From Shimia sp039969785 (GTDB lineage: Bacteria; Pseudomonadota; Alphaproteobacteria; Rhodobacterales; Rhodobacteraceae): a stretch of 64,000 bases of DNA. The position numbers and the translations under genes are program-made. The number at the start of each line of letters is the position of its first letter. Positions within the stretch are counted from its first letter, which is position 1. The DNA lies in contig NZ_JBDVNC010000046.1 in NCBI RefSeq assembly GCF_039969785.1, positions 34,173 through 98,172 of the forward strand, in the 5' to 3' direction. Shown here piece by piece: positions 43,905 through 52,557 of this stretch. The notes below the pieces were generated by a model that was not told the origin of the DNA, made no database searches, and saw nothing but the letters and a program-made list of their open reading frames with translations.

Positions 43905-45011
43905 ATGACCGAAACGCCGCCCCCCGCCCCACAGGACACGCATCGGTTTCCCTGCCCGAATTGCGGTGCTGATTACCGCTTTGCCCCGCAGCAATCCATG
44001 CTGGTCTGTGATCATTGCGGCCACGAGGAGCCGACGGAACAAGGCGACCGCACTGCAGCAATCAGCGAACTGGACTTCAAACAGGCCCTCGCCGATCAAC
44101 TGCCCTCAGCCGAAATTGTCCAGGCCCGCGCGACCACCTGCCCCAATTGCGCCGCGCATGTGGTGTTCGAAGGCGACACGCACGCCACTCAATGCCCGTT
44201 CTGCGCAACGCCCGTGGTGGTTGATACCGGAACGCACCGGCTGATCAAACCCAAGGCGGTCCTGCCTTTTCAACTGGCCGAACGCGCAGCGCACAAGGCC
44301 ATGAACGACTGGCTGGGCAAGCTATGGTTCGCCCCCAACGGATTACAGGAATACGCGCGCAAAGGCCGCAAAATGGATGGCATCTATGTCCCCTACTGGA
44401 CCTATGACGCCGACACAAAATCCAGCTATTCCGGTGAACGCGGCACGGTCTACTATGTCACCCAAACGGTGATGCAGGATGGCAAGCAGGTCCGGAAACA
44501 GGTCCAGAAAATCCGCTGGTCCCCGGTGTCAGGCCGGGTCAAACGCTGGTTTGACGATGTTCTTGTGCTCGCCTCCAAAGCCCTGCCCAAATCCTACACG
44601 GACGCGCTCGAACCGTGGGATCTGTCAGCGATTGAACCCTACACGCCCGAATTCCTCGCCGGCTTTCAGGCCGAAGGTTACACCGTCACGCTGGAAGAAG
44701 GCTATGATCAGGCCCGTGCCCATATGGACAACGTGATCCGGCGCGATGTGGCGTTTGACATTGGCGGCGACCGCCAACGCATCCACCGCGTCTCGACATC
44801 CGTCAGCGACGTGACCTTCAAGCATATCCTGCTGCCCGTCTGGCTGGCCGCATACAAATACCGCGGCAAAAGCTATCGCTTTGTGGTGAACGGCCAAACC
44901 GGACGCGTGCGCGGCGAACGCCCATGGTCCGCATGGAAGATCGCAATTGCGGTGATCCTTGGGGCCATTGTCGCAGCCGGAATTGGCTATATCATCGCCC
45001 AAAACCAATAA
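43905..45011 (+). CDS. double zinc-ribbon membrane protein, YdjG-like
   Basis: A 368-residue protein. Two zinc ribbons at the N-terminus, FPCPNCGADYRF with VCDHCG, and TCPNCAAHVVF with QCPFC, are followed by a long soluble region with DGIYVPYWTYDADTKSSYSG and, at the end, one membrane helix (AIAVILGAIVAAGIGYIIA). Layout and the neighbour with an SPFH gene recall B. subtilis YdjG/YdjI. It was often annotated as a primosomal-protein-like helicase because of the ribbons, but no helicase motif is present. The gap to the SPFH gene is 119 nt. Confidence 0.82.
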   Translation: MTETPPPAPQDTHRFPCPNCGADYRFAPQQSMLVCDHCGHEEPTEQGDRTAAISELDFKQALADQLPSAEIVQARATTCPNCAAHVVFEGDTHATQCPFCATPVVVDTGTHRLIKPKAVLPFQLAERAAHKAMNDWLGKLWFAPNGLQEYARKGRKMDGIYVPYWTYDADTKSSYSGERGTVYYVTQTVMQDGKQVRKQVQKIRWSPVSGRVKRWFDDVLVLASKALPKSYTDALEPWDLSAIEPYTPEFLAGFQAEGYTVTLEEGYDQARAHMDNVIRRDVAFDIGGDRQRIHRVSTSVSDVTFKHILLPVWLAAYKYRGKSYRFVVNGQTGRVRGERPWSAWKIAIAVILGAIVAAGIGYIIAQNQ

Positions 45012-45023
45012 CGGACTGCCTGG

Positions 45024-45695
45024 ATGACCACCCACACTGCCTTGCAAGACCTGTTAAGCGCCCGCCATTCCTGCCGCGCTTTTCGCTCCGATCCCGTCCC
45101 CCGCGCGGTGATCCAAGCAATTCTGCAAGATGCCGGGCGCGTCCCGTCATGGTGCAACGCCCAGCCCTGGCACGTGCATGTCACCAACGGCGCCGAAACC
45201 GACGCCTTTCGCGATGTCATGCTGGCCGCGTTCGATACCGCGCCCTCAACCTGTGATTACGACCCGCCAACCGGCTATTCCGGCCCACGTCAGGACCGCC
45301 GCCGCACCTGCGGATTTCAGCTCTACGAAGCTGTCGGCATCGGGCGTGGTGACAAACCCGGCCGCGTGGCTCAGATGCGCGAAAACTATCGGTTCTTTGG
45401 TGCGCCGCACGTCGCCCTGATCACGTCGGCGGCGGAACTTGGCACATATGGCGCGCTGGATTGTGGTGGCTTCATCACAGCATTTTGCCTCAGCGCTCAG
45501 GCGCAGGGCATCGCCACGGTGCCACAGGCGGCTCTGGCCTTTTACGCCAACGAGGTGCGCGACCACTTCGACATTCCTGAAAGCCAAAACGTGCTCGCGG
45601 CCGTTTCCTTTGGGTTTGCCGACACCGATCATCCTGCCAACAATTTCCGCACGAACCGCGCCGCACTTGACGAATTCGTCACGTGGAATGGCTAG
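45024..45695 (+). CDS. nitroreductase family protein
   Basis: A 223-residue FMN-dependent nitroreductase. Seen: RHSCRAFRSDPVP with the FMN-phosphate-binding arginines, VPSWCNAQPWHVHV, and the C-terminal GIATVPQAALAFYANEVRDH. These enzymes reduce nitro groups, quinones or flavins using NAD(P)H. It starts 12 nt after the zinc-ribbon gene, so it may be carried on the same transcript, but this does not prove a shared role. Confidence 0.9.
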   Translation: MTTHTALQDLLSARHSCRAFRSDPVPRAVIQAILQDAGRVPSWCNAQPWHVHVTNGAETDAFRDVMLAAFDTAPSTCDYDPPTGYSGPRQDRRRTCGFQLYEAVGIGRGDKPGRVAQMRENYRFFGAPHVALITSAAELGTYGALDCGGFITAFCLSAQAQGIATVPQAALAFYANEVRDHFDIPESQNVLAAVSFGFADTDHPANNFRTNRAALDEFVTWNG

Positions 45696-45729
45696 GCAGC
45701 CGCATATTCAAGACGTCAGAGGCAATCCC

Positions 45730-46494
45730 ATGACCACTCAGAAAGACCTGCTCAAGAAACTGCTTAAGGGTATCGAAACCGGCGATGCCATGGCGGCGTC
45801 TGTGGTCAACGAAGACAAATACATCCAGCATAATCCGCAGACCCACGAAGGCGGCGAAGGTCTCGCAGTTCTGTTTGCGCGCCTTGCGAAAACCTCCCCC
45901 AAAGTGCGCTTTGTCCGGGTGTTCGAAGACGGCGATTTTGCCTTTGCCCATAACGAATATGACTTCGCCAGCTTGCGGGTCGCCTTTGAAGTGTTCCGGT
46001 TTGAAGACGGCCAAGCCGTTGAACATTGGGACAATATCCAACCCATGCGCGGCCCGAACCCATCCGGCCACGCTATGCTGGGCGGCACCACCGAGATCAC
46101 CGATCCGGACAAGACCGAAGCCAACCGCGCGTTGGCCAGTGACTTTGTGCACACCGTTTTGATCGGGCGAAACCACGACCAGATCGACCGTTTCGTCGTC
46201 CCTGATCTGATCCAGCACAATCCCGAAATGTCAGATGGCGCAGAGGCGCTGAATACGGCTCTCAAAGCCACACATCAGGACGGGCCTGCCCTGCGCTATG
46301 ACCATCTGCACAAAGTTCTGGCCGAGGGTAATTTCGTGCTCTGCATCTGCGAAGGTCACCGCATGGGCGTACATTCCAGCTTTTATGACCTTTACCGCAT
46401 CGACCACGACAAGATCGTCGAACACTGGGACACAATCGAAGCCATCCCGCCACGCAGCGTATGGAAAAATGACAACGGGAAATTCAATTTCTAA
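45730..46494 (+). CDS. SnoaL-like protein with two tandem domains
   Basis: A 254-residue protein made of two NTF2/SnoaL-like halves. Half one has YIQHNPQTHEGGEGL and FRFEDGQAVEHWDNIQ; half two has LIQHNPEMSDGAEAL and YRIDHDKIVEHWDTIE. The HxP and EHWD positions are the ones lining the pocket of SnoaL-type enzymes. Internal duplication is clear. The family includes cyclases, isomerases and binding proteins; the ligand is unknown. ATG 45730 is the family-like start, 34 nt after the nitroreductase. Confidence 0.83.
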   Translation: MTTQKDLLKKLLKGIETGDAMAASVVNEDKYIQHNPQTHEGGEGLAVLFARLAKTSPKVRFVRVFEDGDFAFAHNEYDFASLRVAFEVFRFEDGQAVEHWDNIQPMRGPNPSGHAMLGGTTEITDPDKTEANRALASDFVHTVLIGRNHDQIDRFVVPDLIQHNPEMSDGAEALNTALKATHQDGPALRYDHLHKVLAEGNFVLCICEGHRMGVHSSFYDLYRIDHDKIVEHWDTIEAIPPRSVWKNDNGKFNF

Positions 46495-46593
46495 AGCACT
46501 TCGCCGAATTCTTGATACATCAAGCATCAATTAACGCATTGAAATCTTTGATTTCAGGCAGCATTGAGTGACTCAGGTTTTTCGCGAAGTGCT
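46495..46593. repeat. 99-bp element with 10-bp terminal inverted repeats
   Basis: AGCACTTCGC at 46495-46504 and its exact complement GCGAAGTGCT at 46584-46593 flank an A/T-richer, non-coding 79 bp. It begins one base after the SnoaL stop. The arms are too far apart for a classical terminator, so it may be a small MITE-like or intergenic dispersed element. Confidence 0.5.
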
Positions 46594-46610
46594 ATAAGCC
46601 GCAAAAGGCT

Positions 46611-47678
46611 TCATTCTCCGGGCACCAGCATGCTTTTGACATCACCGATGTCCACATAAGGTTGCGCCGTGGGATGCACGCTTTCGGACATGTCGCGGCC
46701 AAATACCCGGCGCTTTCGCAACCAGAACAATTTGCCCCAACTGCGCCACGTGCCCACCATTTCCACATCAACCTGCATAGGAAAACGCGCGCGCCAGTTT
46801 TCCGGCAGCGTCAGATCGCAATGCTCCATACACTCAAGCATCCAGACCAACGAAATATTCGACAAGGGCCGGGCTTCGTCAAACCCACTCAGCATACCGC
46901 CGACATCGCCATGCGCCCCGCGAAACCACACTTGTTCCGCGTGACCTTCCCAACCTTCGGGGCATTCCCACAATAGCGGCGCAAAAACCTCTCTGGTTTC
47001 GTCCAGCGCGAGGGCGTGAAACCCGTGTTTCACCACCGCGCTCAATTGCGGGTTGTGAAATCTGTGCCGCGCTTCGGTCAGCCGCCACAAAACCGGCAAC
47101 CGCAGCCCCAGCGCCTTGACGCTATCCCACACACCCAGCATTTCAATCGACACGTCGTCATGACAGTTGGCTTTTGCAAATGCGACGGCGGCATCACTGT
47201 CGGGCGAGCATTCGTAATGGCGATAGGCAGTGCGGATATTGCGTTCCGTGGCGCAGGACGCCTTGATCAACCCAACCCTGTCGATCACCCCGGCCAGCGA
47301 CCGCACGGCAAACGCACCACGTGAATAGCCCATCAGAAAAATCCGGTCACCCGGGCGATAACGCGACGCGAGGTATCCATAAGCGCGCCGGATTTGCCGG
47401 TTAATCCCACGCCCCATCGTCACATCAAGCGTTTTTCGCCAGCCCTGCCACTGCACCCCCGCCTCGTAGTACAGAGATACCTCAGACCCCAATTCCTGTA
47501 ACAGGCGATAGGTCAACCCGGCATTGGTCTCAAGCCCGCGTTCCAGCGTCGACATTGTTCCGTCAAGAATGATCACATGTGTCAGCGGTCCACGTCTGGC
47601 CACAGCGGGGGAATGGCCTGTGCTCAGCTTTTCGCTCAGCCATCCCCGAATTTTGTTATGCAGCTGGCTCAGTGACAT
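46611..47678 (-). CDS. DUF2235 alpha/beta hydrolase
   Basis: A 355-residue DUF2235 protein, the family that includes type VI secretion phospholipases of the Tle1 type. The nucleophile elbow is FLMGYSRGAFAVRSLAG, and RGAHGDVGGML contains the family's conserved Asp/His region. Start ATG 47678 (MSLSQLHNKIRG) lies within the upstream molybdenum hydroxylase gene and overlaps its end by 23 nt, implying coupling. No VgrG, PAAR or immunity-protein gene is near, so a housekeeping lipase role is as likely as an effector role. Confidence 0.83.
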   Translation of the reverse strand: MSLSQLHNKIRGWLSEKLSTGHSPAVARRGPLTHVIILDGTMSTLERGLETNAGLTYRLLQELGSEVSLYYEAGVQWQGWRKTLDVTMGRGINRQIRRAYGYLASRYRPGDRIFLMGYSRGAFAVRSLAGVIDRVGLIKASCATERNIRTAYRHYECSPDSDAAVAFAKANCHDDVSIEMLGVWDSVKALGLRLPVLWRLTEARHRFHNPQLSAVVKHGFHALALDETREVFAPLLWECPEGWEGHAEQVWFRGAHGDVGGMLSGFDEARPLSNISLVWMLECMEHCDLTLPENWRARFPMQVDVEMVGTWRSWGKLFWLRKRRVFGRDMSESVHPTAQPYVDIGDVKSMLVPGE

Positions 47679-49953
47679 CCTGCAACATTTCCCAAACTCT
47701 GAGCGGTGTGAACGGCATATCAGCCTGCCGCACGCCACGCTCCCACAAGGCGTCCTGAACCGCATTGGCAGCCGCCGCCATCGCGCCGACGGTTCCCGCT
47801 TCGCCACAGCCTTTCATGCCCATTACATTTGCCGTCGATGGCACCGCTTCGGTGGTGAAACCAATCATCGGCATGTCGCCAGCGCGCGGCATGGCATAAT
47901 CCATGAACGTTGCGGTCAAAAGCTGGCCGTCTTCGTCAAAAACCACATGCTCCATCAATGCCTGCCCGATGCCTTGCGCCACACCGCCATGCACCTGCCC
48001 TTCGGCCAGCATCGGATTGATCAGATTGCCGAAATCATCCACCACATTATAGCGCTCAAGCGACACCTGCCCGGTTTCCGGATCAACCTCGACCTCGGCC
48101 ACATGTGCCCCGTTCGGGAACGACCGAGCATCAAGCGTTGTGTGCGCCTCATGCATCAACAAATCAGCCCGCCCGTCCAAACGCGCCATTTCTGCCGCCT
48201 CCAACAGGGTTGGCGTCAGGTTTGACCCTTCGGCGCGGAATTGTTCATGATCAAACACGACACTGTCCGCATCTACACTCATCTTATCCGCCAGATAAGT
48301 CGTAAACGCCGCCACCATCTTGTCCACCGTGGCCAGCGTCGCGGTATTCTGCACCGTGACCGAACGTGATCCACCGGTGCCACCGCCGCTGGCGATCCGG
48401 TCGCTGTCGCCCTGTACTACCTCGATCAGATGCACGGGAATGCCGGTCTGATCCGACAGGAATTGCGTGTAAACCGTTTCATGCCCCTGACCGTTGCTTT
48501 GGGTTCCGACAAATATCGACGCGGTGCCGTCCTCATTGAATTCCACCTTCGCGCTTTCCGAAGGATCGCCCAAAATGCTTTCGATATAGTAACACAAGCC
48601 CAATCCGCGCAGTTTACCTGCCGCCGCACTGGCCGCTTTGCGTGCCCCAAAGCCATCCCAATCTGCGAACTCTGCCGCGCGATCCAAAACCCTGTGGAAA
48701 TCACCAACATCGTATGTTTCGCCCGTCGCGCTTTTGTACGGGAACGCATCTGCCGAAATGAAATTGCGTTTGCGCAGCTCAAGCGGATCAACGTCCAATT
48801 CACGCGCAGCACGGTCCATTAGCCGCTCCAGCGCATAGATTGCCTCGGGGCGTCCCGCCCCGCGATAGGCATCCACCGGCGTGGTGTTGGTATAAACGCC
48901 ATCAACCTGCAACCACGTGGTCTGAACGTCATAAACCCCCATCAAAACCCGGCTGAACAGAACGGTCTGAATGGCTTGCGCGAACTGGGAATTATACGCC
49001 CCCATATTGCAAACAGATTTCACGCGATAGGCCGTTGCCTTGAGATCTTCGTCAAACGCCATTTCCACGACCGAGACCAGATCGCGCCCGCCATTATCCG
49101 ACAACATCGCCTCGGTCCGGTCCGCCATCCAGCGTACCGGCTGGCCAATCTCGCGCGCCGCCTGGGCAATCACAAAGGGTTCGTTATAGGACATACCCTT
49201 CATGCCAAACCCGCCACCTGTGTCCGGGTTTGTGACCCGCACCAGATCGGCGTTCATGTCAAATATGCGCGCCATATCGGATTTGGGCACCCAAACCCCC
49301 TGACCGTTGATCGCGACATGCACCCGACCATCCTGCCATTCGGCATAACTGCCGCGCGGCTCCATCGAGTTCACGATGATCCGGTTGTCACCAATATCCA
49401 TCGACACCACATGCGCCGCGGATTGAAACGCTGCCTCTGTCGCCGCCTCGTCTCCGAGGGCCCAGTCAAACGCAAGGTTCTCTGGCGCCTCCGGGTGCAG
49501 CAGTTCGCCGCCCCGGGCCAAAGCCATAGACGCTGGCAAATCGTCAAAATCGAACAGGATCATTTCCGCTGCATCGCGCGCCTGCTCCATCGTTTGGGCA
49601 ACGACAACTGCAATCGGCTCGCCGACATAGCGCACCCGACCTTTGGCCAGCAAAGGCCGCTCAGGGCTGGCACCTTTCGTTCCATCCTGGTTCTTCACAA
49701 GCTCCCCGGACAAGGTCGCATCCAGTCCCGCCGCCATTAAATCGCCCTGCGTCAACACAGATTTGACACCGTCAGCGGCGCGCGCATCGCTAACATCCAG
49801 CTCGGTTATGTCGGCATGTGCCACAGGCGAACGCAGGAAATAGGCATGCAAAGCCCCCTCAGGAGCAATATCATCAACATACCGTCCCTGCCCGGTCAAA
49901 AACCGAGAGTCTTCCAGCCGCTTGACCGGTTGGCTTTTGCCAAATTTTTCCAT
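47656..49953 (-). CDS. xanthine dehydrogenase family molybdopterin-binding subunit (CoxL-like, form II)
   Basis: Large subunit of a molybdenum hydroxylase, 765 residues: the N-terminal hammerhead domain (KRLEDSRFLTGQGRYVDD), Mo-pterin motifs GGGFGMKGMSYNEP and GQGHETVYTQFLSDQTGIP, and the catalytic Glu in KGCGEAGTVGA. The active-site loop reads AYRGAGRPEA, as in form II (CoxL-like) proteins, not the AYRCSFR of true CO dehydrogenase. The FAD (CoxM) and iron-sulfur (CoxS) subunits are absent from both sides. Substrate unknown, probably an aldehyde or N-heterocycle. Confidence 0.92.
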   Translation of the reverse strand: MEKFGKSQPVKRLEDSRFLTGQGRYVDDIAPEGALHAYFLRSPVAHADITELDVSDARAADGVKSVLTQGDLMAAGLDATLSGELVKNQDGTKGASPERPLLAKGRVRYVGEPIAVVVAQTMEQARDAAEMILFDFDDLPASMALARGGELLHPEAPENLAFDWALGDEAATEAAFQSAAHVVSMDIGDNRIIVNSMEPRGSYAEWQDGRVHVAINGQGVWVPKSDMARIFDMNADLVRVTNPDTGGGFGMKGMSYNEPFVIAQAAREIGQPVRWMADRTEAMLSDNGGRDLVSVVEMAFDEDLKATAYRVKSVCNMGAYNSQFAQAIQTVLFSRVLMGVYDVQTTWLQVDGVYTNTTPVDAYRGAGRPEAIYALERLMDRAARELDVDPLELRKRNFISADAFPYKSATGETYDVGDFHRVLDRAAEFADWDGFGARKAASAAAGKLRGLGLCYYIESILGDPSESAKVEFNEDGTASIFVGTQSNGQGHETVYTQFLSDQTGIPVHLIEVVQGDSDRIASGGGTGGSRSVTVQNTATLATVDKMVAAFTTYLADKMSVDADSVVFDHEQFRAEGSNLTPTLLEAAEMARLDGRADLLMHEAHTTLDARSFPNGAHVAEVEVDPETGQVSLERYNVVDDFGNLINPMLAEGQVHGGVAQGIGQALMEHVVFDEDGQLLTATFMDYAMPRAGDMPMIGFTTEAVPSTANVMGMKGCGEAGTVGAMAAAANAVQDALWERGVRQADMPFTPLRVWEMLQDVTEPAA

Positions 49954-50027
49954 GAACGGATCTCCTGCGCGCTGTCCTTAACATCGAATGTAAACAGCAT
50001 CCGTGCAGTGTCCAGAGGGCATCGCCC

Positions 50028-51158
50028 TCACAATTCAGCGACGGTCACAATCTCCTGGCGCCCATATCCGTTAAACCCTGTGGAAATCGACGTCGAATAA
50101 GCCCCCATCGCACGGACCAACACATGGTCCCCTTCCGCAATGCTTATCGGCAAAAGCATAGGGTCCGGCAGGCGATCTATGCTGTCACAGGTTGGCCCAA
50201 ACACAATTGTTGGTCTGACTTCCCCCTGCACGTCGGCCCCATCGGCTCTGAGCACAGTCACCCTGTCAGGCAATCCAATGTCGCGCAGCTCGGTCAGCGC
50301 GCCATAAACACCGTCATTCAGGAAAATTCCACCTTCTCGCACCGCCTTAACCCGCAAGGCCAGCGTAAATGCCTCGGCGACCATTGCGCGCCCGGGTTCG
50401 CACACCAGTTTCGGGCGCGATACGCCAAAGGCGCGGGTGGTTTCTGATGCGATCCGATCAAAGATAGCTTCCAGATCGGGCGCGTCCCCGGTGCGATGCG
50501 CCGCGAACCCACCACCAACGTTCAGACGGCACAACTCGACGCCCGCACGCCGCGCCACATCAGCAGCCTCCAGAATGTAAACCGCCCAGGCCTGTGGATC
50601 GCTGCATTGTGTGCCGGGATGAAAAGTCATTGAGGTTGCAAACCCCATGTCTCGCGCCCTGATCAATAAATTGACCGCCAGATCAGGGTCCGCGCCAAAC
50701 TTTTCGCCAAAATCATAGGCCGCGCCGGGCACAGGCATCCGCAATCGCACCGAAATCTCGGTCCCCGCGCGCGGAACATCACGCAACTTGTCCAGCTCAC
50801 GCAAGCAATCCACGGACCAGCTGGCGATACCATGCCCCACAGCCCCGTCAATTTCCGCGATGGACCGCACGGGATTATGATAGTGCAAAACCGCATCCGG
50901 TTTGGCGGCGCGCACCTGCTGCATTTCCCTTAACGAAGCGACATCAAACGCGCCCAACCCGGCCCCCACGAGGTTTTCCAGAACACAAGCATGATCATTG
51001 GCTTTGACCGCATAGCTCACCAACCCGTCAAACCCCGCCTGAAACCGGTGCAGGGTCGCCTGCAAAACGGCAGGCGCGAAATAAAGCACAGGCGCGTCAG
51101 GCTGGAATTTTTTCAGATGCCATTTCGACGACGGCCAAAGAGCCGGATGATTGCGCAT
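50028..51158 (-). CDS. ornithine/lysine decarboxylase-like (fold III PLP)
   Basis: A 376-residue group IV decarboxylase making polyamines such as putrescine. The PLP lysine lies in LVSYAVKANDHACVLE, SMTFHPGTQCSDPQAW binds PLP, the Gly-rich LNVGGGFAAH and CEPGRAMVA follow, and FGPTCDSID contains the active-site Cys from the partner monomer. The fit to eukaryotic-type ornithine decarboxylase is good. An Lrp/AsnC regulator diverges from it, a common pairing for amino acid enzymes. Confidence 0.9.
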   Translation of the reverse strand: MRNHPALWPSSKWHLKKFQPDAPVLYFAPAVLQATLHRFQAGFDGLVSYAVKANDHACVLENLVGAGLGAFDVASLREMQQVRAAKPDAVLHYHNPVRSIAEIDGAVGHGIASWSVDCLRELDKLRDVPRAGTEISVRLRMPVPGAAYDFGEKFGADPDLAVNLLIRARDMGFATSMTFHPGTQCSDPQAWAVYILEAADVARRAGVELCRLNVGGGFAAHRTGDAPDLEAIFDRIASETTRAFGVSRPKLVCEPGRAMVAEAFTLALRVKAVREGGIFLNDGVYGALTELRDIGLPDRVTVLRADGADVQGEVRPTIVFGPTCDSIDRLPDPMLLPISIAEGDHVLVRAMGAYSTSISTGFNGYGRQEIVTVAEL

Positions 51159-51265
51159 GTCTGCCTCATGTCCTGTTTCTTTTCAGACTGAGACAGGTTT
51201 TGGTCGAAATCACGCGACAATTGCTACAATATGCAACTCTGAATCACCTAAGCGACGGAGCAAAT

Positions 51266-51703
51266 ATGCAATTAGACGAAATTGATCACAAGTTGCTGTC
51301 GCTTTTGTCCGAAAACGCCCGCGCACCGGTGGCCACGCTGGCACGTCAACTGACTCTCGCGCGCACCACCGTGCAAACCCGGATTGACCGGTTAGAACAA
51401 AGCGGCGCCATTGCCGGATACACAGTGACGCTGGGCGCAGCCGCCCGCCCCCGCATCCGCGCTACGGCGTTGGTTTCCATTGAATTGCGCGCGGGTCCGT
51501 CCGTATTGCAAAAGCTCAAAACCCTAGCCGCGGTCGAAACGGTGCACACCTGCTCTGGCCGGGTCGATCTGATTGTGCAACTGGCCGCCGACACCACGAC
51601 CGAGCTCGACGAAACGCTTGATAAAATTGGCGAAACCAAGGGCGTGCGCAGCTCCGAAAGCCTGATCCATCTCAGCACCAAGCTAAACCGCATTCGCGCC
51701 TGA
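51266..51703 (+). CDS. Lrp/AsnC family transcriptional regulator
   Basis: A 145-residue feast/famine regulator. The winged helix-turn-helix reads LDEIDHKLLSLLSENARAPV, then LARTTVQTRIDRLE; an RAM domain follows (VETVHTCSGRVDLIVQLAA). The frame opens 66 nt earlier, but ATG 51266 after GACGGAGCAAAT is the family start. It is divergent from the decarboxylase gene (107-bp gap) and probably controls it in response to an amino acid. Confidence 0.9.
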   Translation: MQLDEIDHKLLSLLSENARAPVATLARQLTLARTTVQTRIDRLEQSGAIAGYTVTLGAAARPRIRATALVSIELRAGPSVLQKLKTLAAVETVHTCSGRVDLIVQLAADTTTELDETLDKIGETKGVRSSESLIHLSTKLNRIRA

Positions 51704-51800
51704 GCATTGATCCTTTCCACTCGAATACAGAAAATCTTGCGTTCCCTGACGATTTCAGGTCCGCTCAGACCATCGAAAATGCAAAAGGCGGCGCACGAAA

Positions 51801-52427
51801 ATGGACAAGGTCAGCTTTACCCGCATGAAGGACGGCACCAGGGAAGAATATGAATTCCTGACCGCGCATGAAATTGATCACACCAGACACACTGCTGACC
51901 GATTGCTTAAGGCACTGGTCGATCTCGACGAAAGCTTGTCAGGCTATCAGATCACCCGTCTCGGCCATTCGCTGCAATCCGCCACCCGCGCCTGGCGCGA
52001 CGGTGCGGATATTGACTGGGTCGTTTCGGCACTGCTGCACGATATCGGCGACATTTATGCGCCCTACAATCACGATGAGTATGCCGCCACGATCCTGAAA
52101 CCGTTTGTGCGTGAACAATGCGCGTGGGTGGTGCAAACCCATGGTGATTTTCAGATGCTCTACTATGGCCACCATCTGGACGGGTTTGATCAGAACAAAC
52201 GCGACCGCCACCGCGATCACCCTTGTTTTCAGGACAACGTGGAGTTTTGTGAACGCTGGGATCAGGCAAGCTTTGATCCCGGTTATGACACGTACCCGAT
52301 CGCGTTTTTTGCCGACATGGTACGCGCCGTGTTCGCCCGACAGCCTTATGATCCGGCCGTCATTCAGCCCGGAATACGTGTTGCGCTGCGCGATGAAAAC
52401 GTCGCCGCAGACCGGAATCGGGCGTAA
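51801..52427 (+). CDS. HD-domain protein, PhnZ/TmpB-like mixed-valent di-iron oxygenase candidate
   Basis: A 208-residue HD-domain protein. The metal ligand set of HD-type oxygenases can be placed: His56 (LGHSLQ), His80-Asp81 (LLHDIGD), His91 (NHDEYAATIL), His114 (QTHGDFQ) and the Asp in ERWDQAS. The spacing between His56 and His80 is as remembered for PhnZ, which cleaves a phosphonate C-P bond. However, the Tyr and Glu that close the PhnZ site before His56 are replaced by Leu46 and Tyr49. Hence a different substrate. No phosphonate genes are nearby. Confidence 0.7.
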   Translation: MDKVSFTRMKDGTREEYEFLTAHEIDHTRHTADRLLKALVDLDESLSGYQITRLGHSLQSATRAWRDGADIDWVVSALLHDIGDIYAPYNHDEYAATILKPFVREQCAWVVQTHGDFQMLYYGHHLDGFDQNKRDRHRDHPCFQDNVEFCERWDQASFDPGYDTYPIAFFADMVRAVFARQPYDPAVIQPGIRVALRDENVAADRNRA

Positions 52428-52557
52428 TCCAGCGGAGCGCGCCCAAGGGCGCGCACAGGATCAGCGCCTGCGGCGCGGTAAAAACCAGCATTCCCGCCTT
52501 CCCCTTTGCGCCTGCATTCGATAGAGCATCCGGCGACGACAAGAGGGATCAAAACCG

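Noticed and set aside
43905..45011. Primosomal protein N' / helicase
   Set aside because: Only the zinc ribbons are similar; Walker and helicase motifs are absent and there is a C-terminal membrane helix.
46611..47678. Type VI secretion effector (Tle1-like)
   Set aside because: The fold family fits, but there is no VgrG, PAAR, adaptor or immunity gene beside it.
47656..49953. Aerobic carbon monoxide dehydrogenase large subunit
   Set aside because: The active-site loop is AYRGAGR, not AYRCSFR, and the other subunits are missing, so CO oxidation is not supported.
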